Assembly (NCBI GenBank): GCA_029258405.1 | Contig: JARHYY010000050.1 | Coordinates: forward strand, 1 to 16,475 | Direction of reading: 5' to 3' | Source of the DNA: Helicobacteraceae bacterium | Lineage (GTDB): Bacteria > Campylobacterota > Campylobacteria > Campylobacterales > Helicobacteraceae | Length of the DNA: 16,475 nucleotides | Shown here: positions 6,886-14,171 of the stretch, piece after piece | Numbering within the stretch: the stretch's first letter is position 1 | How the letters are laid out: every line of letters starts with the position of its first letter | The notes under the pieces: generated by a model | Told to the model about the DNA's origin: nothing | Seen by the model: the letters and a program-made list of their open reading frames with translations, nothing else | Databases searched by the model: none | Program-made: the position numbers and the translations under genes

Positions 6886-8699
6886 TATCTCTCCTTTTTT
6901 CTGTATTGTGTATCTATATAACCCAAATCTAAGAGGGCATTAGCAATAGCTACTGCTGTATCCCCTGCTGCTGAACCGCTCATTCCATGTTCAATAAGAA
7001 TTGTTATAGCATATTGTGGCTTTTCATAAGGCACAAATGCGGTAAACCAAGCATGAGAACGATGGAAGTACTCCATATCTGCTTCTTTAATGCGGGCTTT
7101 ATCGGCTTGAGAAATCCCTGTTACCTGTGCTGTGCCTGTTTTGCAGCCTAATTTCACTTTTGACTTTAATGCCCTTGCATATCCTGTGCCACCAGCTTCA
7201 TGGCAAACCTGATACATACCCAAGCGAGCTGCTTTAAATTTATTTTTTTGAAATGCGGTAAATGCACTCTCATTCACTTGCGGAGCAACAGGCTTTTCAC
7301 CTTTTTGAATAACTAAATGCGGTGTTACAAGCTTTCCGCTTGCTAAGGCTGCTGTATATCGAGCAATTTGTAATGGTGTAGTTAGCATGTAACCTTGCCC
7401 TATAGAAGTGTTTATAGTATCGCCAACTTGCCAACCCTGCTTATATCGTTGTTTTTTCCAATGAGGTGTGGGCAAAATGCCTGATGATTCTGCAGGGAGA
7501 TCAATACCACTTTTTTCCCCAATGCCAAATCTCTTTAAAGTAGTGGCTATATTTTCTATGCCTACTTGCAAAGAGAGCTTGTAGTAAAATACATCAACAC
7601 TTCTTTTAATTGATTTTATAAAATCAGCACTTCCATGTCCTCCTGCTTTCCAATCGCGAAATTTTCTGCTCCCTATTTCAATAAACTCTGGTGTAATTAT
7701 GGTAGTGTACTCATCAATGCCTGCATATTGCAAAAAGGCTATGCCTACGCCCATCTTAATAACAGATCCGGGGGGATAAGAACCATAGATAAATTTATTA
7801 TACAGTGGTTTATAGGGATCATTAAGCAAAGCATCCCAATTATCACTAGAAATTCCATTAGGGAATAGATTAATGTCATATTCTGGATAGCTCCCCGCAG
7901 CAAGTATCTCGCCTGTATGCACATCCATCACCACCCCCGCCCCATTTTGACCACTAAAGGCTTTATCCAATATTTCTTGAAGTTCAAGATCTATGCTCAC
8001 TAATAAATTATTATTATATGTAACCTCGACTTCCTCAATAACCTCTATTTCTTCATTTAATGCCGTAACCTTGACTAATCTTTTGCCAAGTTTTCCTTGC
8101 AAAAAATCATTATATTCCCTTTCTAGCCCTTCTTTTCCTATAACTCCTGTAAAGCGAGAAATAGGGTTATTTTCAATATCTTTTTCATTAGCTTTTCCTA
8201 TGTACCCAATTAAATGAGCTGCTACAGTTTTGTTAGGGTAACGACGACGACCTGTAGGGATGAGCTCAAAAAACTCTCGATTTTGTTCTATATAAGGAAA
8301 AAGACGATGAGCAGCATTATATGAAACAAAATCAACCACAGGGATTAAGTCATGATTGTACGCAGAATCTTTAGATTCATATTGTTCTATAATCTTTTCT
8401 ATATCTATACCAAGTATAGAAACAATAGGTGCAAGTTTGGTTTGCATATAATTTTGCCTAAGCTTTAAATGAGGGGCAATAGCAAAGAGAAAACCTGTAT
8501 CATTCACCGCTAAGGGTTTGTTTTTTCTGTCAAGTATTTCTCCTCTGCTTGGCACAATAACGCTTTCTTTGATAGTATTATTAAGAGCAAGACGGCTATA
8601 AAACTCTCTTGACTCTACAGCTATCACATAAATGCGAGCTGATAGCCCCACCCAAACCAAAAACAAAATAGCAATAAAAATCTTTACTTCTTTATTCAT
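6885..8699 (-). CDS. mrdA: penicillin-binding protein 2, elongation-specific peptidoglycan transpeptidase
   Basis: PBP2 is the class B transpeptidase of the rod complex and crosslinks lateral-wall peptidoglycan with RodA and MreBCD. The 604-residue length is typical. A membrane anchor at about 6-26 is followed by the dimerisation/pedestal region, with VPSRGEILDRKNKPLAVN at 49-66 and RRRYPNKTVAAHLIGYIG at 151-168. The penicillin-binding domain has SxxK at 312-315 (S312 the nucleophile, in SYPPGSVIK), an SxN equivalent at 367-369 and KTGT at 520-523. The second motif reads SVD, as in many PBP2 proteins, rather than SxN. The ATG overlaps the upstream membrane-protein stop by ATGA. In H. pylori a PBP2 closes the same gene block (from memory). 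Confidence 0.94.
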   Translation of the reverse strand: MNKEVKIFIAILFLVWVGLSARIYVIAVESREFYSRLALNNTIKESVIVPSRGEILDRKNKPLAVNDTGFLFAIAPHLKLRQNYMQTKLAPIVSILGIDIEKIIEQYESKDSAYNHDLIPVVDFVSYNAAHRLFPYIEQNREFFELIPTGRRRYPNKTVAAHLIGYIGKANEKDIENNPISRFTGVIGKEGLEREYNDFLQGKLGKRLVKVTALNEEIEVIEEVEVTYNNNLLVSIDLELQEILDKAFSGQNGAGVVMDVHTGEILAAGSYPEYDINLFPNGISSDNWDALLNDPYKPLYNKFIYGSYPPGSVIKMGVGIAFLQYAGIDEYTTIITPEFIEIGSRKFRDWKAGGHGSADFIKSIKRSVDVFYYKLSLQVGIENIATTLKRFGIGEKSGIDLPAESSGILPTPHWKKQRYKQGWQVGDTINTSIGQGYMLTTPLQIARYTAALASGKLVTPHLVIQKGEKPVAPQVNESAFTAFQKNKFKAARLGMYQVCHEAGGTGYARALKSKVKLGCKTGTAQVTGISQADKARIKEADMEYFHRSHAWFTAFVPYEKPQYAITILIEHGMSGSAAGDTAVAIANALLDLGYIDTQYRKKER

Positions 8700-9169
8700 A
8701 ATATAAACACCAATATCACAGCGTCTATTATACTAAACACCAAAAATAACAAAGAGATATTAGGCACAGGCATACCTGTGATATAACCCATTATAGAACA
8801 AAAAAGAAAATATCCATAATAAATAAATAAAGTATAAAATGGTATGAGATATTTAGGCGAACACACAAGAAAACGAAGATAGGGCATAAATATAAAATAT
8901 GCTATACAAAAGAATATAACAGCACTTAAAAAAGGGAAGCCAGCCCCAGCCTCAAAGAATAAGAGATACACCATAAGCAAAAATATATAATAAAACTTTC
9001 TTGTATCCATATACCTGCAAAATAAAACAAATGCTATGCCCAACAATGGAGGCAACCAATAAAAAATATCTGTTAAAGAACTATAAAAGAGAATAAAAAT
9101 AAATAATAATATATTAATTATATTTTTTTTATTAAAGCTATCTCGTCGCATATTGGAAAATGTTTGCAT
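8696..9169 (-). CDS. small polytopic membrane protein in the MreD-like position before PBP2
   Basis: A protein of about 157 residues with about five predicted transmembrane helices and very few charges after a basic N-terminus (MRRDSFNKKN). Hydrophobic stretches include NIINILLFIFILFYSSL, LPPLLGIAFVLF, YYIFLLMVYLLFF, FPFLSAVIFFCIAYFIF, YLIPFYTLFIYYGYFLF and a C-terminal SLLFLVFSIIDAVILVFIL. The family is not recognised. Size, topology and position directly before mrdA, with ATGA overlap, resemble MreD, which stands before mrdA in many bacteria; that relation is inference. The start is uncertain: in-frame ATGs at 9187, 9169 and 9151 all lack a good ribosome-binding site. I chose 9169 for the weak GGCGGA upstream. 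All three overlap the end of the acetyltransferase gene, so coupling is likely. Confidence 0.6.
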   Translation of the reverse strand: MQTFSNMRRDSFNKKNIINILLFIFILFYSSLTDIFYWLPPLLGIAFVLFCRYMDTRKFYYIFLLMVYLLFFEAGAGFPFLSAVIFFCIAYFIFMPYLRFLVCSPKYLIPFYTLFIYYGYFLFCSIMGYITGMPVPNISLLFLVFSIIDAVILVFIL

Positions 9170-9576
9170 TTGATACAATCCGCCCATATTTTTTGGTTAG
9201 GAATTTCTGCTTTATGAATTTCTTGAAACCCTAACTTTTCAAAAAGAATTCTCTGATAAGTAAGCACTAAAACTTCTTGTATGCCCAATTCAGATGCTTC
9301 TTGCAATGAATACTGTATTAATAAAGAAGCTATTTTTTTCCCACGAAACAAAGGGGAAACAATTAATGAGCGAATCTCTGCAAGCGTACTTGAATGGATA
9401 TGCAGAGCACAAAAGCCTATAATATCATTATTATCATCTTGTGCAATATTATAAGAGCGAATAGCACTTGCCATCTCATCAAAGCTTCGCTCAAGTATCA
9501 CACCTGATTGCACCTCTGGAGCAACCAATGTCTGCATGGAAACAATATCCTTTAGTGTTGGTTTAATAATCTGCAT
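9118..9576 (-). CDS. GNAT N-acetyltransferase, short N-acetylglutamate synthase (ArgA-like)
   Basis: This 152-residue single-domain GNAT protein has the acetyl-CoA loop RGKKIASLLIQ (Q/R-x-x-G-x-A pattern) in its centre, after EIRSLIVSP. The C-terminus IWADCIKCKHFPICDEIAL, with three cysteines, is the signature I associate with short ArgA-type N-acetylglutamate synthases. These acetylate glutamate to start arginine synthesis in bacteria that lack the long kinase-fused form. LTYQRILFEKLGF before it is also typical. The ATG at 9576 has AAGGG 5 bases upstream, so I prefer it to a GTG at 9582. It overlaps engB by 14 bases and runs into the next gene. The other arg genes are not here, so a different acetyl acceptor is possible. 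Confidence 0.75.
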   Translation of the reverse strand: MQIIKPTLKDIVSMQTLVAPEVQSGVILERSFDEMASAIRSYNIAQDDNNDIIGFCALHIHSSTLAEIRSLIVSPLFRGKKIASLLIQYSLQEASELGIQEVLVLTYQRILFEKLGFQEIHKAEIPNQKIWADCIKCKHFPICDEIALIKKI

Positions 9577-10201
9577 TTGCACCCTTATTGACAGCTATAC
9601 CTAGCACATCATTGTAAATACGCATTAACATTAATGCTCTTTGCTCCTTTTTGATAGGAATAGAGCTAAAAAGTGCATCTTTATGCTGTCTTTGCAATGT
9701 TAATAAATCATTTTTGTTAAGTTTATCACATTTTGTAAAAATTTGTACTATTTTTTGGTCATAAGATTTAAAATTCTCAATACATTTTAAGACATCATTA
9801 TCAATTGCTAAATAAGGATGTCTTGCATCTCTTAAATGCAAAAAAAGTTTAATTGATGAACGCTTTTTGATAAATTCTTGTAAATTTCTATGCCATTTTC
9901 TTTGAATTTCCTTGCTCACTTTTGCATAACCAAAACCCGGCAAATCAACCATATAAAAATCTACAATATTATCATATGCTTGCCATTGAGTTTTGAAATA
10001 ATTAATACATTGTGTCTTTCCGGGTGTATTTGAGCTCTTAGCCAAACCTTTGGCATTTAAAATAAGGTTAATAAGACTACTCTTGCCCACATTACTACGA
10101 CCTAAGAAAGCTATTTCACTATAAAGAGCAGGTGGAGCTTGCCCAATATGTAGAGCTGATAATATAAAATTTGAATAAATAACCTTAATGAGTGCTTCCA
10201 T
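9563..10201 (-). CDS. engB: ribosome biogenesis GTPase EngB (YsxC/YihA)
   Basis: This essential GTPase of the TrmE-Era-EngA-EngB class assists large-subunit (50S) assembly. The 212-residue protein has all G motifs in order: G1 GRSNVGKS at 34-41, the G2 region NTPGKTQ at 58-64, G3 DLPG at 86-89 (in VDLPGFGYAKV) and G4 TKCD at 156-159. YSEIAFLGRSNVGKSSLINLIL before helix 1 is typical. The C-terminus is slightly longer than in E. coli. It starts 2 bases after the lptA stop, with AGGA 10 bases upstream, and overlaps the acetyltransferase gene. A housekeeping gene inside an LPS operon is a recurring arrangement in this group (from memory of H. pylori). Confidence 0.94.
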   Translation of the reverse strand: MEALIKVIYSNFILSALHIGQAPPALYSEIAFLGRSNVGKSSLINLILNAKGLAKSSNTPGKTQCINYFKTQWQAYDNIVDFYMVDLPGFGYAKVSKEIQRKWHRNLQEFIKKRSSIKLFLHLRDARHPYLAIDNDVLKCIENFKSYDQKIVQIFTKCDKLNKNDLLTLQRQHKDALFSSIPIKKEQRALMLMRIYNDVLGIAVNKGANADY

Positions 10202-10203
10202 GC

Positions 10204-10665
10204 TTACTTATCCTGAATAAAAAAAATAACTTTTGCTGGCTTATTATTTCCCCCTTCAACATTTACAAAGCCTTTTTTTCTGCTTAAAGAAATGCGATTA
10301 CCTCGTATTTGATTGTTCTTGCCCATTTCTTTTAAAAATACATTGCCTATGAGCTCATATATATCAGTCTCAACCATATAAATAGCTTGTTGTGCGTTGC
10401 CCTCAATAATGCGCCCATCATTAAGCGTAACCTTAAAATTTACATCGCCATTTGCTTCGTATTTTATGGGGCTTTTTTTATCATCAATATAGAATATAAC
10501 TTCATTGCTTTTAAGCTCATCTTTGTTTCTCTTGATAACTACATTACCACTGATAACACTTTTGCCGCTTTGTTGATCTGCCATAAAATGATTAGCACTT
10601 ACTTCAATAGAAGTTTGTGCCACAACAATGGTGCAGGCAATAAAGATAAGTATGAATATTTTCAC
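10204..10665 (-). CDS. lptA: LPS transport periplasmic protein LptA
   Basis: LptA bridges inner and outer membrane in the Lpt machine, carrying LPS from LptC to LptD along a beta-jellyroll groove. The 153-residue protein begins with a signal peptide (MKIFILIFIACTIVVAQT) and continues with one OstA domain: SIEVSANHFMADQQSGKSVISGNVVI, then repeated strands such as SNEVIFYI, YEANGDVNFKV, GNAQQAIYM and YELIGNVFLKE. The start codon is GTG at 10665 and overlaps the lptC stop (GTGA). No strong ribosome-binding site is visible, so translational coupling to lptC is likely. Sequence conservation in this family is low; domain pattern and lptC neighbour make the assignment firm. Confidence 0.88.
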   Translation of the reverse strand: MKIFILIFIACTIVVAQTSIEVSANHFMADQQSGKSVISGNVVIKRNKDELKSNEVIFYIDDKKSPIKYEANGDVNFKVTLNDGRIIEGNAQQAIYMVETDIYELIGNVFLKEMGKNNQIRGNRISLSRKKGFVNVEGGNNKPAKVIFFIQDK

Positions 10666-11222
10666 TTTTTTTGTTCCGCAAAAAAGCCATTAATATGTGT
10701 AGCATATAAAAAATTACTCATGTAGTCATAAAATATATCTTTTCCATTTAAAATATTTTCTGCACCTTGGACTATTAAAAAATCACCCTCACCCACAAAA
10801 AAACTTCGTTCTATATTATATGAACCTTTAGAGCTCCATATAAAATCATTATTTTGCAAAAGATAAACACCATGAGGAAAAAGCATGGTATTATCTTTAT
10901 AATGTATTTCTGTTGAAGTTATGCTCTGTGTATGCGATGGATTTTGCTGCACTATGGATATATTAAAGGCATAATCTTGAGGTTGATTATAGTGCATTGC
11001 TCTAAATGCGTATTCAGCAAAGGCTTCCATCTGCACATTTCCATTATCAGTATTGAATGTATAATATGTAAAGTCAAAAATTTCTAAAAGAGGTGCAATT
11101 TCATCTTGTTGTATGGATTCATTTAAGCGATTATGAAACAACAAGTATATAAGAATAAAAGCTATGCTTATTAAAGCTGTAAAAAATATATACAGGCTAT
11201 TTCCATAACGCCAAAAACTCAT
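10662..11222 (-). CDS. lptC: LPS export ABC transporter periplasmic protein LptC
   Basis: LptC is the inner-membrane-anchored jellyroll protein that takes LPS from LptB2FG and hands it to LptA. The 186-residue product has one N-terminal transmembrane anchor (about residues 8-28, LYIFFTALISIAFILIYLLF) and then a beta-rich periplasmic domain, with features such as FDFTYYTFNTDNGNVQMEAF, TSTEIHYKDNTMLFPHGVYL and SSKGSYNIERSFFVGEGDF that follow the LptC/YrbK pattern. It overlaps kdsC by 26 bases (AAGG lies 8-9 bases before its ATG) and lptA by 4. The kdsC-lptC-lptA order is the canonical arrangement in many Gram-negative bacteria, which supports the call where sequence alone is weak. Confidence 0.85.
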   Translation of the reverse strand: MSFWRYGNSLYIFFTALISIAFILIYLLFHNRLNESIQQDEIAPLLEIFDFTYYTFNTDNGNVQMEAFAEYAFRAMHYNQPQDYAFNISIVQQNPSHTQSITSTEIHYKDNTMLFPHGVYLLQNNDFIWSSKGSYNIERSFFVGEGDFLIVQGAENILNGKDIFYDYMSNFLYATHINGFFAEQKK

Positions 11223-11691
11223 TTAAGCAGCCTTCTTGCAAAAGAATATTTTCTATCATTTCGCGTACAGCCCCACAACCGCCATAGCTCTTAAGATGGT
11301 GATCTATATAGGGCATAATAAGCCAAGAGCAATCATAAGGAGCATAACAAAGCCCTGATTCTAAAAACATACCAATATCATTTACATCATCACCTATTGC
11401 TGCTATTTCTTTTTTTTCATAACCATACTTTTTACGGATACTTTTAACAACACTAGCCTTATCTCTTATACCTTGGAATACTAAGGGTATATTTAATTCT
11501 TTTGCCCTTTGAGTAACGATAGATGATTTCCTGCCCGTAATAATGGCTATTTTCCTACCCATTTCTAGCCAACTTGAAAGAGCTAACCCATCTTTTACAT
11601 TAAAATGCTTTATTTCTTGCCCATCGGCATTATATATAATTTTACCTTCATTTAATGTTCCATCAACATCTAAAAGTAGTAGCTTAATCAC
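11197..11691 (-). CDS. kdsC: 3-deoxy-D-manno-octulosonate 8-phosphate phosphatase
   Basis: KdsC removes phosphate from Kdo-8-phosphate to release Kdo, the inner-core sugar of LPS. At 164 residues it is a C0-type HAD phosphatase without cap domain, and the family tetramerises to complete its active site. Motif I is LLLDVDGTL (6-13), with D8 the nucleophile and D10 the general acid/base. Motif II is ITGRKS (51-56), K78 is motif III in RDKASVV, and motif IV is GDDVNDIGM (100-108). The start codon is GTG at 11691 with GGGATAA just upstream; I see no in-frame ATG before it. It lies 26 bases after hisB and overlaps lptC, giving a kdsC-lptC-lptA set. Confidence 0.93.
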   Translation of the reverse strand: MIKLLLLDVDGTLNEGKIIYNADGQEIKHFNVKDGLALSSWLEMGRKIAIITGRKSSIVTQRAKELNIPLVFQGIRDKASVVKSIRKKYGYEKKEIAAIGDDVNDIGMFLESGLCYAPYDCSWLIMPYIDHHLKSYGGCGAVREMIENILLQEGCLNEFLALWK

Positions 11692-11717
11692 TTATCCCAT
11701 CCACTATTTTATAAAAT

Positions 11718-12290
11718 TTATAAAACGCCTTTTGTGCTTGGAATGCTTATACGCTCATTAGGCTTTAATGCCCTCCTTAAAGCCACAGCAAAAGCCTTAA
11801 AAACTGCTTCTATGATATGATGCTTATTATGCCCCCTATGCTGAATAATATGAAGATTAATCTTGGCATTAAAAACTAATGATTTAAAGAATTCCTCTGT
11901 TAATTCGCAATCAAAAGAGCCTATATTGCCATAAGTAGATACATCATACACAAAATAAGGGCGATGGGAAAGATCAAGAGCAGCTTGAACACAAGCCTCA
12001 TCCATGACAATACAAGCATCACCAAAACGCTCAACAGAATGCAGAGGGTAAAGGCATTCACATAAAAGCTCGCCTATGACAATGCCACAATCTTCTACGC
12101 TATGATGTGAATCAACATGCAAATCACCTTTGCAATCAATCTCTAAATCAATCAATGCGTGTTTAGCAAAACTTTCAAGCATATGCTCAAAGTAGCCAAT
12201 GCCTACATTAATCTTTGCCTTACCACTTCCTATGAGGTTTAAAGAAGCGGTAATATCTGTTTCTTTTGTTGTTCGCCTCTTTGTTGCCAT
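11718..12290 (-). CDS. hisB: imidazoleglycerol-phosphate dehydratase
   Basis: This enzyme catalyses the sixth step of histidine synthesis, dehydrating imidazoleglycerol phosphate to imidazole-acetol phosphate at a dinuclear Mn site. The 190-residue protein is the monofunctional form, without the HAD phosphatase half of the E. coli enzyme. Signature metal-binding segments are GYFEHMLESFAKHALID at 32-48, DSHHSVEDCGIVIGE at 60-74 and HNKHHIIEAVFKAFAVALR at 154-172, with the usual end SIPSTKGVL. The ATG at 12290 follows an AAAGGGGGG site. It lies 15 bases after rlpA and is surrounded by envelope genes rather than other his genes. H. pylori lacks it, which points to a histidine-prototrophic Helicobacter relative. 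Confidence 0.96.
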   Translation of the reverse strand: MATKRRTTKETDITASLNLIGSGKAKINVGIGYFEHMLESFAKHALIDLEIDCKGDLHVDSHHSVEDCGIVIGELLCECLYPLHSVERFGDACIVMDEACVQAALDLSHRPYFVYDVSTYGNIGSFDCELTEEFFKSLVFNAKINLHIIQHRGHNKHHIIEAVFKAFAVALRRALKPNERISIPSTKGVL

Positions 12291-12305
12291 CTTACCCCCC
12301 TTTTG

Positions 12306-13130
12306 TTATTCAGCAATTACAAAAGCTCCTTTTAAATCAGGCTGCATTGAAATAAAATCTCGTGCTTCAGCCTCACTCTTAAAGCCAGAAAGCATTACAC
12401 GATAAATAGGAGCACCATCAAGCTGAAATTCGCGTATAATAGCTGTATAGTTTTGAATATTATTATGTGTTTTTTGGTAATAATCTGCCCCTTCTTTTTT
12501 TCTAAATGCACCAATTTGAACTAAGAATTTACCCATTGACATAGAAGTTTGTGTTTTGCCCACAGGAAATTCTTGAGAATCAACAACAACTTGTGGAAGA
12601 GTGGCTGTACTATCTGTTGAAATTATGCCATTAAAACCTAAAACCTCAATTGAAACTGGTGCTGTTCCTGTTTTTATAATACCAATTTCTTCTGCAGCAG
12701 CTTGAGAGAGATCAATTACTCTTCCTTCTACAAAAGGTCCCCTATCATTAACACGCACTACGGTGCTTAAATTATTGTTTTTGTTTGTAACCTTTACTAT
12801 AGTATTCATAGGGAAAGTTTTATGTGCTGCTGTTTTAGCATTCATATTGTATGTTTCACCATTTGAAGTAGTACGCCCATGAAAATCAGGACCATACCAG
12901 CTCGCTAAACCACTTTCTTGCGTACCTAATGCTACTTCACTCGGGTAATACCATTTTCCATTAATTTGATAGGGCTTCATAGAGCCAGAGCCACCAGCTT
13001 CAGAACCAATAGAATACCCATCATCAGGTATGCTAGGAGAATCTGCACATCCTATCACAAAAAGAAAAATACTACCTAGTGTAAGCATAAAAACAGTTAT
13101 TCTTTTCTGCCATTGCCATATTACATTCAT
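12306..13130 (-). CDS. rlpA: RlpA-type septal lytic transglycosylase lipoprotein with SPOR domain
   Basis: RlpA cleaves denuded glycan strands during daughter-cell separation; the SPOR domain targets it to the septum. The ATG at 13130 is preceded by AAAGGAG at ideal spacing. An in-frame ATG at 13145 overlapping the mltD stop lacks such a site. From 13130 the protein has 274 residues: a signal peptide with lipobox FVIG-C (C28), the double-psi beta-barrel with GLASWYGPDFHGRTTSNGE (about 73-91), catalytic candidates E91, H102 and D128 (in VRVNDRGPF), then IDLSQAAAEEIG, and a C-terminal SPOR domain at about 199-273 (KFLVQIGAFRKKEGAD … YRVMLSGF). It pairs with the transglycosylase mltD just upstream. 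Confidence 0.9.
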   Translation of the reverse strand: MNVIWQWQKRITVFMLTLGSIFLFVIGCADSPSIPDDGYSIGSEAGGSGSMKPYQINGKWYYPSEVALGTQESGLASWYGPDFHGRTTSNGETYNMNAKTAAHKTFPMNTIVKVTNKNNNLSTVVRVNDRGPFVEGRVIDLSQAAAEEIGIIKTGTAPVSIEVLGFNGIISTDSTATLPQVVVDSQEFPVGKTQTSMSMGKFLVQIGAFRKKEGADYYQKTHNNIQNYTAIIREFQLDGAPIYRVMLSGFKSEAEARDFISMQPDLKGAFVIAE

Positions 13131-13141
13131 TGTTGCTCCTT

Positions 13142-14107
13142 TCATCTACTTCTTTCTTCATCAAGAAAATGCACTTGAGTGGTTTTATGGGTGCTTTTTG
13201 TTTTACCATACATTCTTGCATATTCATTGCTCCGATAGGTGCTTAAATATTCATAAGGAATATGCACAAGATAATGCTTACCTTTAGGAATAACACCTCT
13301 TTTTATATGCGGATTAAAATGCCTTAATGTACTTAAACTTATTTCTGCACTATGGGCAATTTGTGCCAAAGTTTTACCTTGACTTACCTCTATGCTCGCA
13401 ATAGATGGGCTGCCAATCCCTCGATTAAGGAGATACTCATAACTACTTTCTTTAAGGGTTTCAATATCATTAAGAAGGAGAGAAACATAAAGAATCTTGC
13501 GAATATAGTTGCGACTTTCAGGGGGTATATAAGCTTTTTGGGGGTCTAAAAGAACTTCTAATTCATCGCTATTTGCTTGCTCAATTGCCTGCCTTAGCCT
13601 CCCTTCACCACAATTATAAGCAATAGCTACAAGATACCACTTGCCAAAGCTCGCATAGAGTTGCTTAAGATAGGTAATAGCAGCTTGAGTAGAGCGAACA
13701 GGATCAAGCCTTTCATCAATATGCGTATCCACTCTTAAACCAACCATTTTAGCTGTTTTTGGCATGAACTGCCAAATGCCCATTGCTTTTTTAATGGATT
13801 GAGCTCGTGTAGAAAAATTTGATTCCACCAAAGCAAGATAGAGAAACTCTTGAGGAATACCTGATTCTTTAATGAGCTCTTTAAGTAAGGGAATGAAGCG
13901 TTCGCCTCCTTCATAACCTTTTAAAAAAATACGATCCCTTAGCCCAGCTCTCATTTCATCTTGGAATGATATAAAATATTCATGATTTATAAAAGAGGGA
14001 TTTACATCAAAACCTTCAAGCACAGCCCCAGCTACTATTGTTCTATTGGGGGTATCAAATGCCCCCAATAAAAACAGCGGGAAGAACAATAAAGCAATAT
14101 ATCGCAC
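13142..14107 (-). CDS. mltD: membrane-bound lytic murein transglycosylase D with LysM domain
   Basis: This periplasmic enzyme cuts the MurNAc-GlcNAc bond to form anhydro-muropeptides. The 321-residue protein has a signal peptide (about 1-16, no clear lipobox), a goose-lysozyme/SLT domain at about 70-185 and one LysM peptidoglycan-binding domain at about 237-283 (VSQGKTLAQIAHSAEISLSTLRHFN). The catalytic glutamate is E95 in LALVESNFS. The supporting motifs AMGIWQFMPKTAKMVGL and AIAYNCGEGRL are the expected SLT signatures. The start codon is GTG at 14107 with AAAAGG about 9 bases upstream; no in-frame ATG gives a sensible signal peptide. Its stop lies 12 bases before the chosen rlpA start. H. 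pylori has a homologue in the same position (called dniR in older annotation, from memory). Confidence 0.92.
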   Translation of the reverse strand: MRYIALLFFPLFLLGAFDTPNRTIVAGAVLEGFDVNPSFINHEYFISFQDEMRAGLRDRIFLKGYEGGERFIPLLKELIKESGIPQEFLYLALVESNFSTRAQSIKKAMGIWQFMPKTAKMVGLRVDTHIDERLDPVRSTQAAITYLKQLYASFGKWYLVAIAYNCGEGRLRQAIEQANSDELEVLLDPQKAYIPPESRNYIRKILYVSLLLNDIETLKESSYEYLLNRGIGSPSIASIEVSQGKTLAQIAHSAEISLSTLRHFNPHIKRGVIPKGKHYLVHIPYEYLSTYRSNEYARMYGKTKSTHKTTQVHFLDEERSR

Positions 14108-14171
14108 TCATAAAACCTTTTGTTGCAGAATAAAGATATATTCTACCCTAAAAAACCTTTAAATAACCTAT
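14108..14171 (-). other. short intergenic spacer between tatD and mltD
   Basis: A 64-base AT-rich spacer, the longest gap in the first part of the minus-strand block. On the minus strand it contains GGGTAGAATATATC, which could act as a weak -10 region for an internal promoter, and AAAAGG near the mltD GTG. I see no hairpin with a U-run, so transcription may read through from tatD. Confidence 0.3.

Noticed and set aside
6131..8217. Several plus-strand ORFs of 74-92 codons
   Set aside because: They are shadows of pseB and mrdA without ribosome-binding sites or recognisable motifs.
13131..13145. ATG at 13145 as rlpA start
   Set aside because: It overlaps the mltD stop but has no ribosome-binding site, whereas the ATG at 13130 has AAAGGAG at ideal distance.
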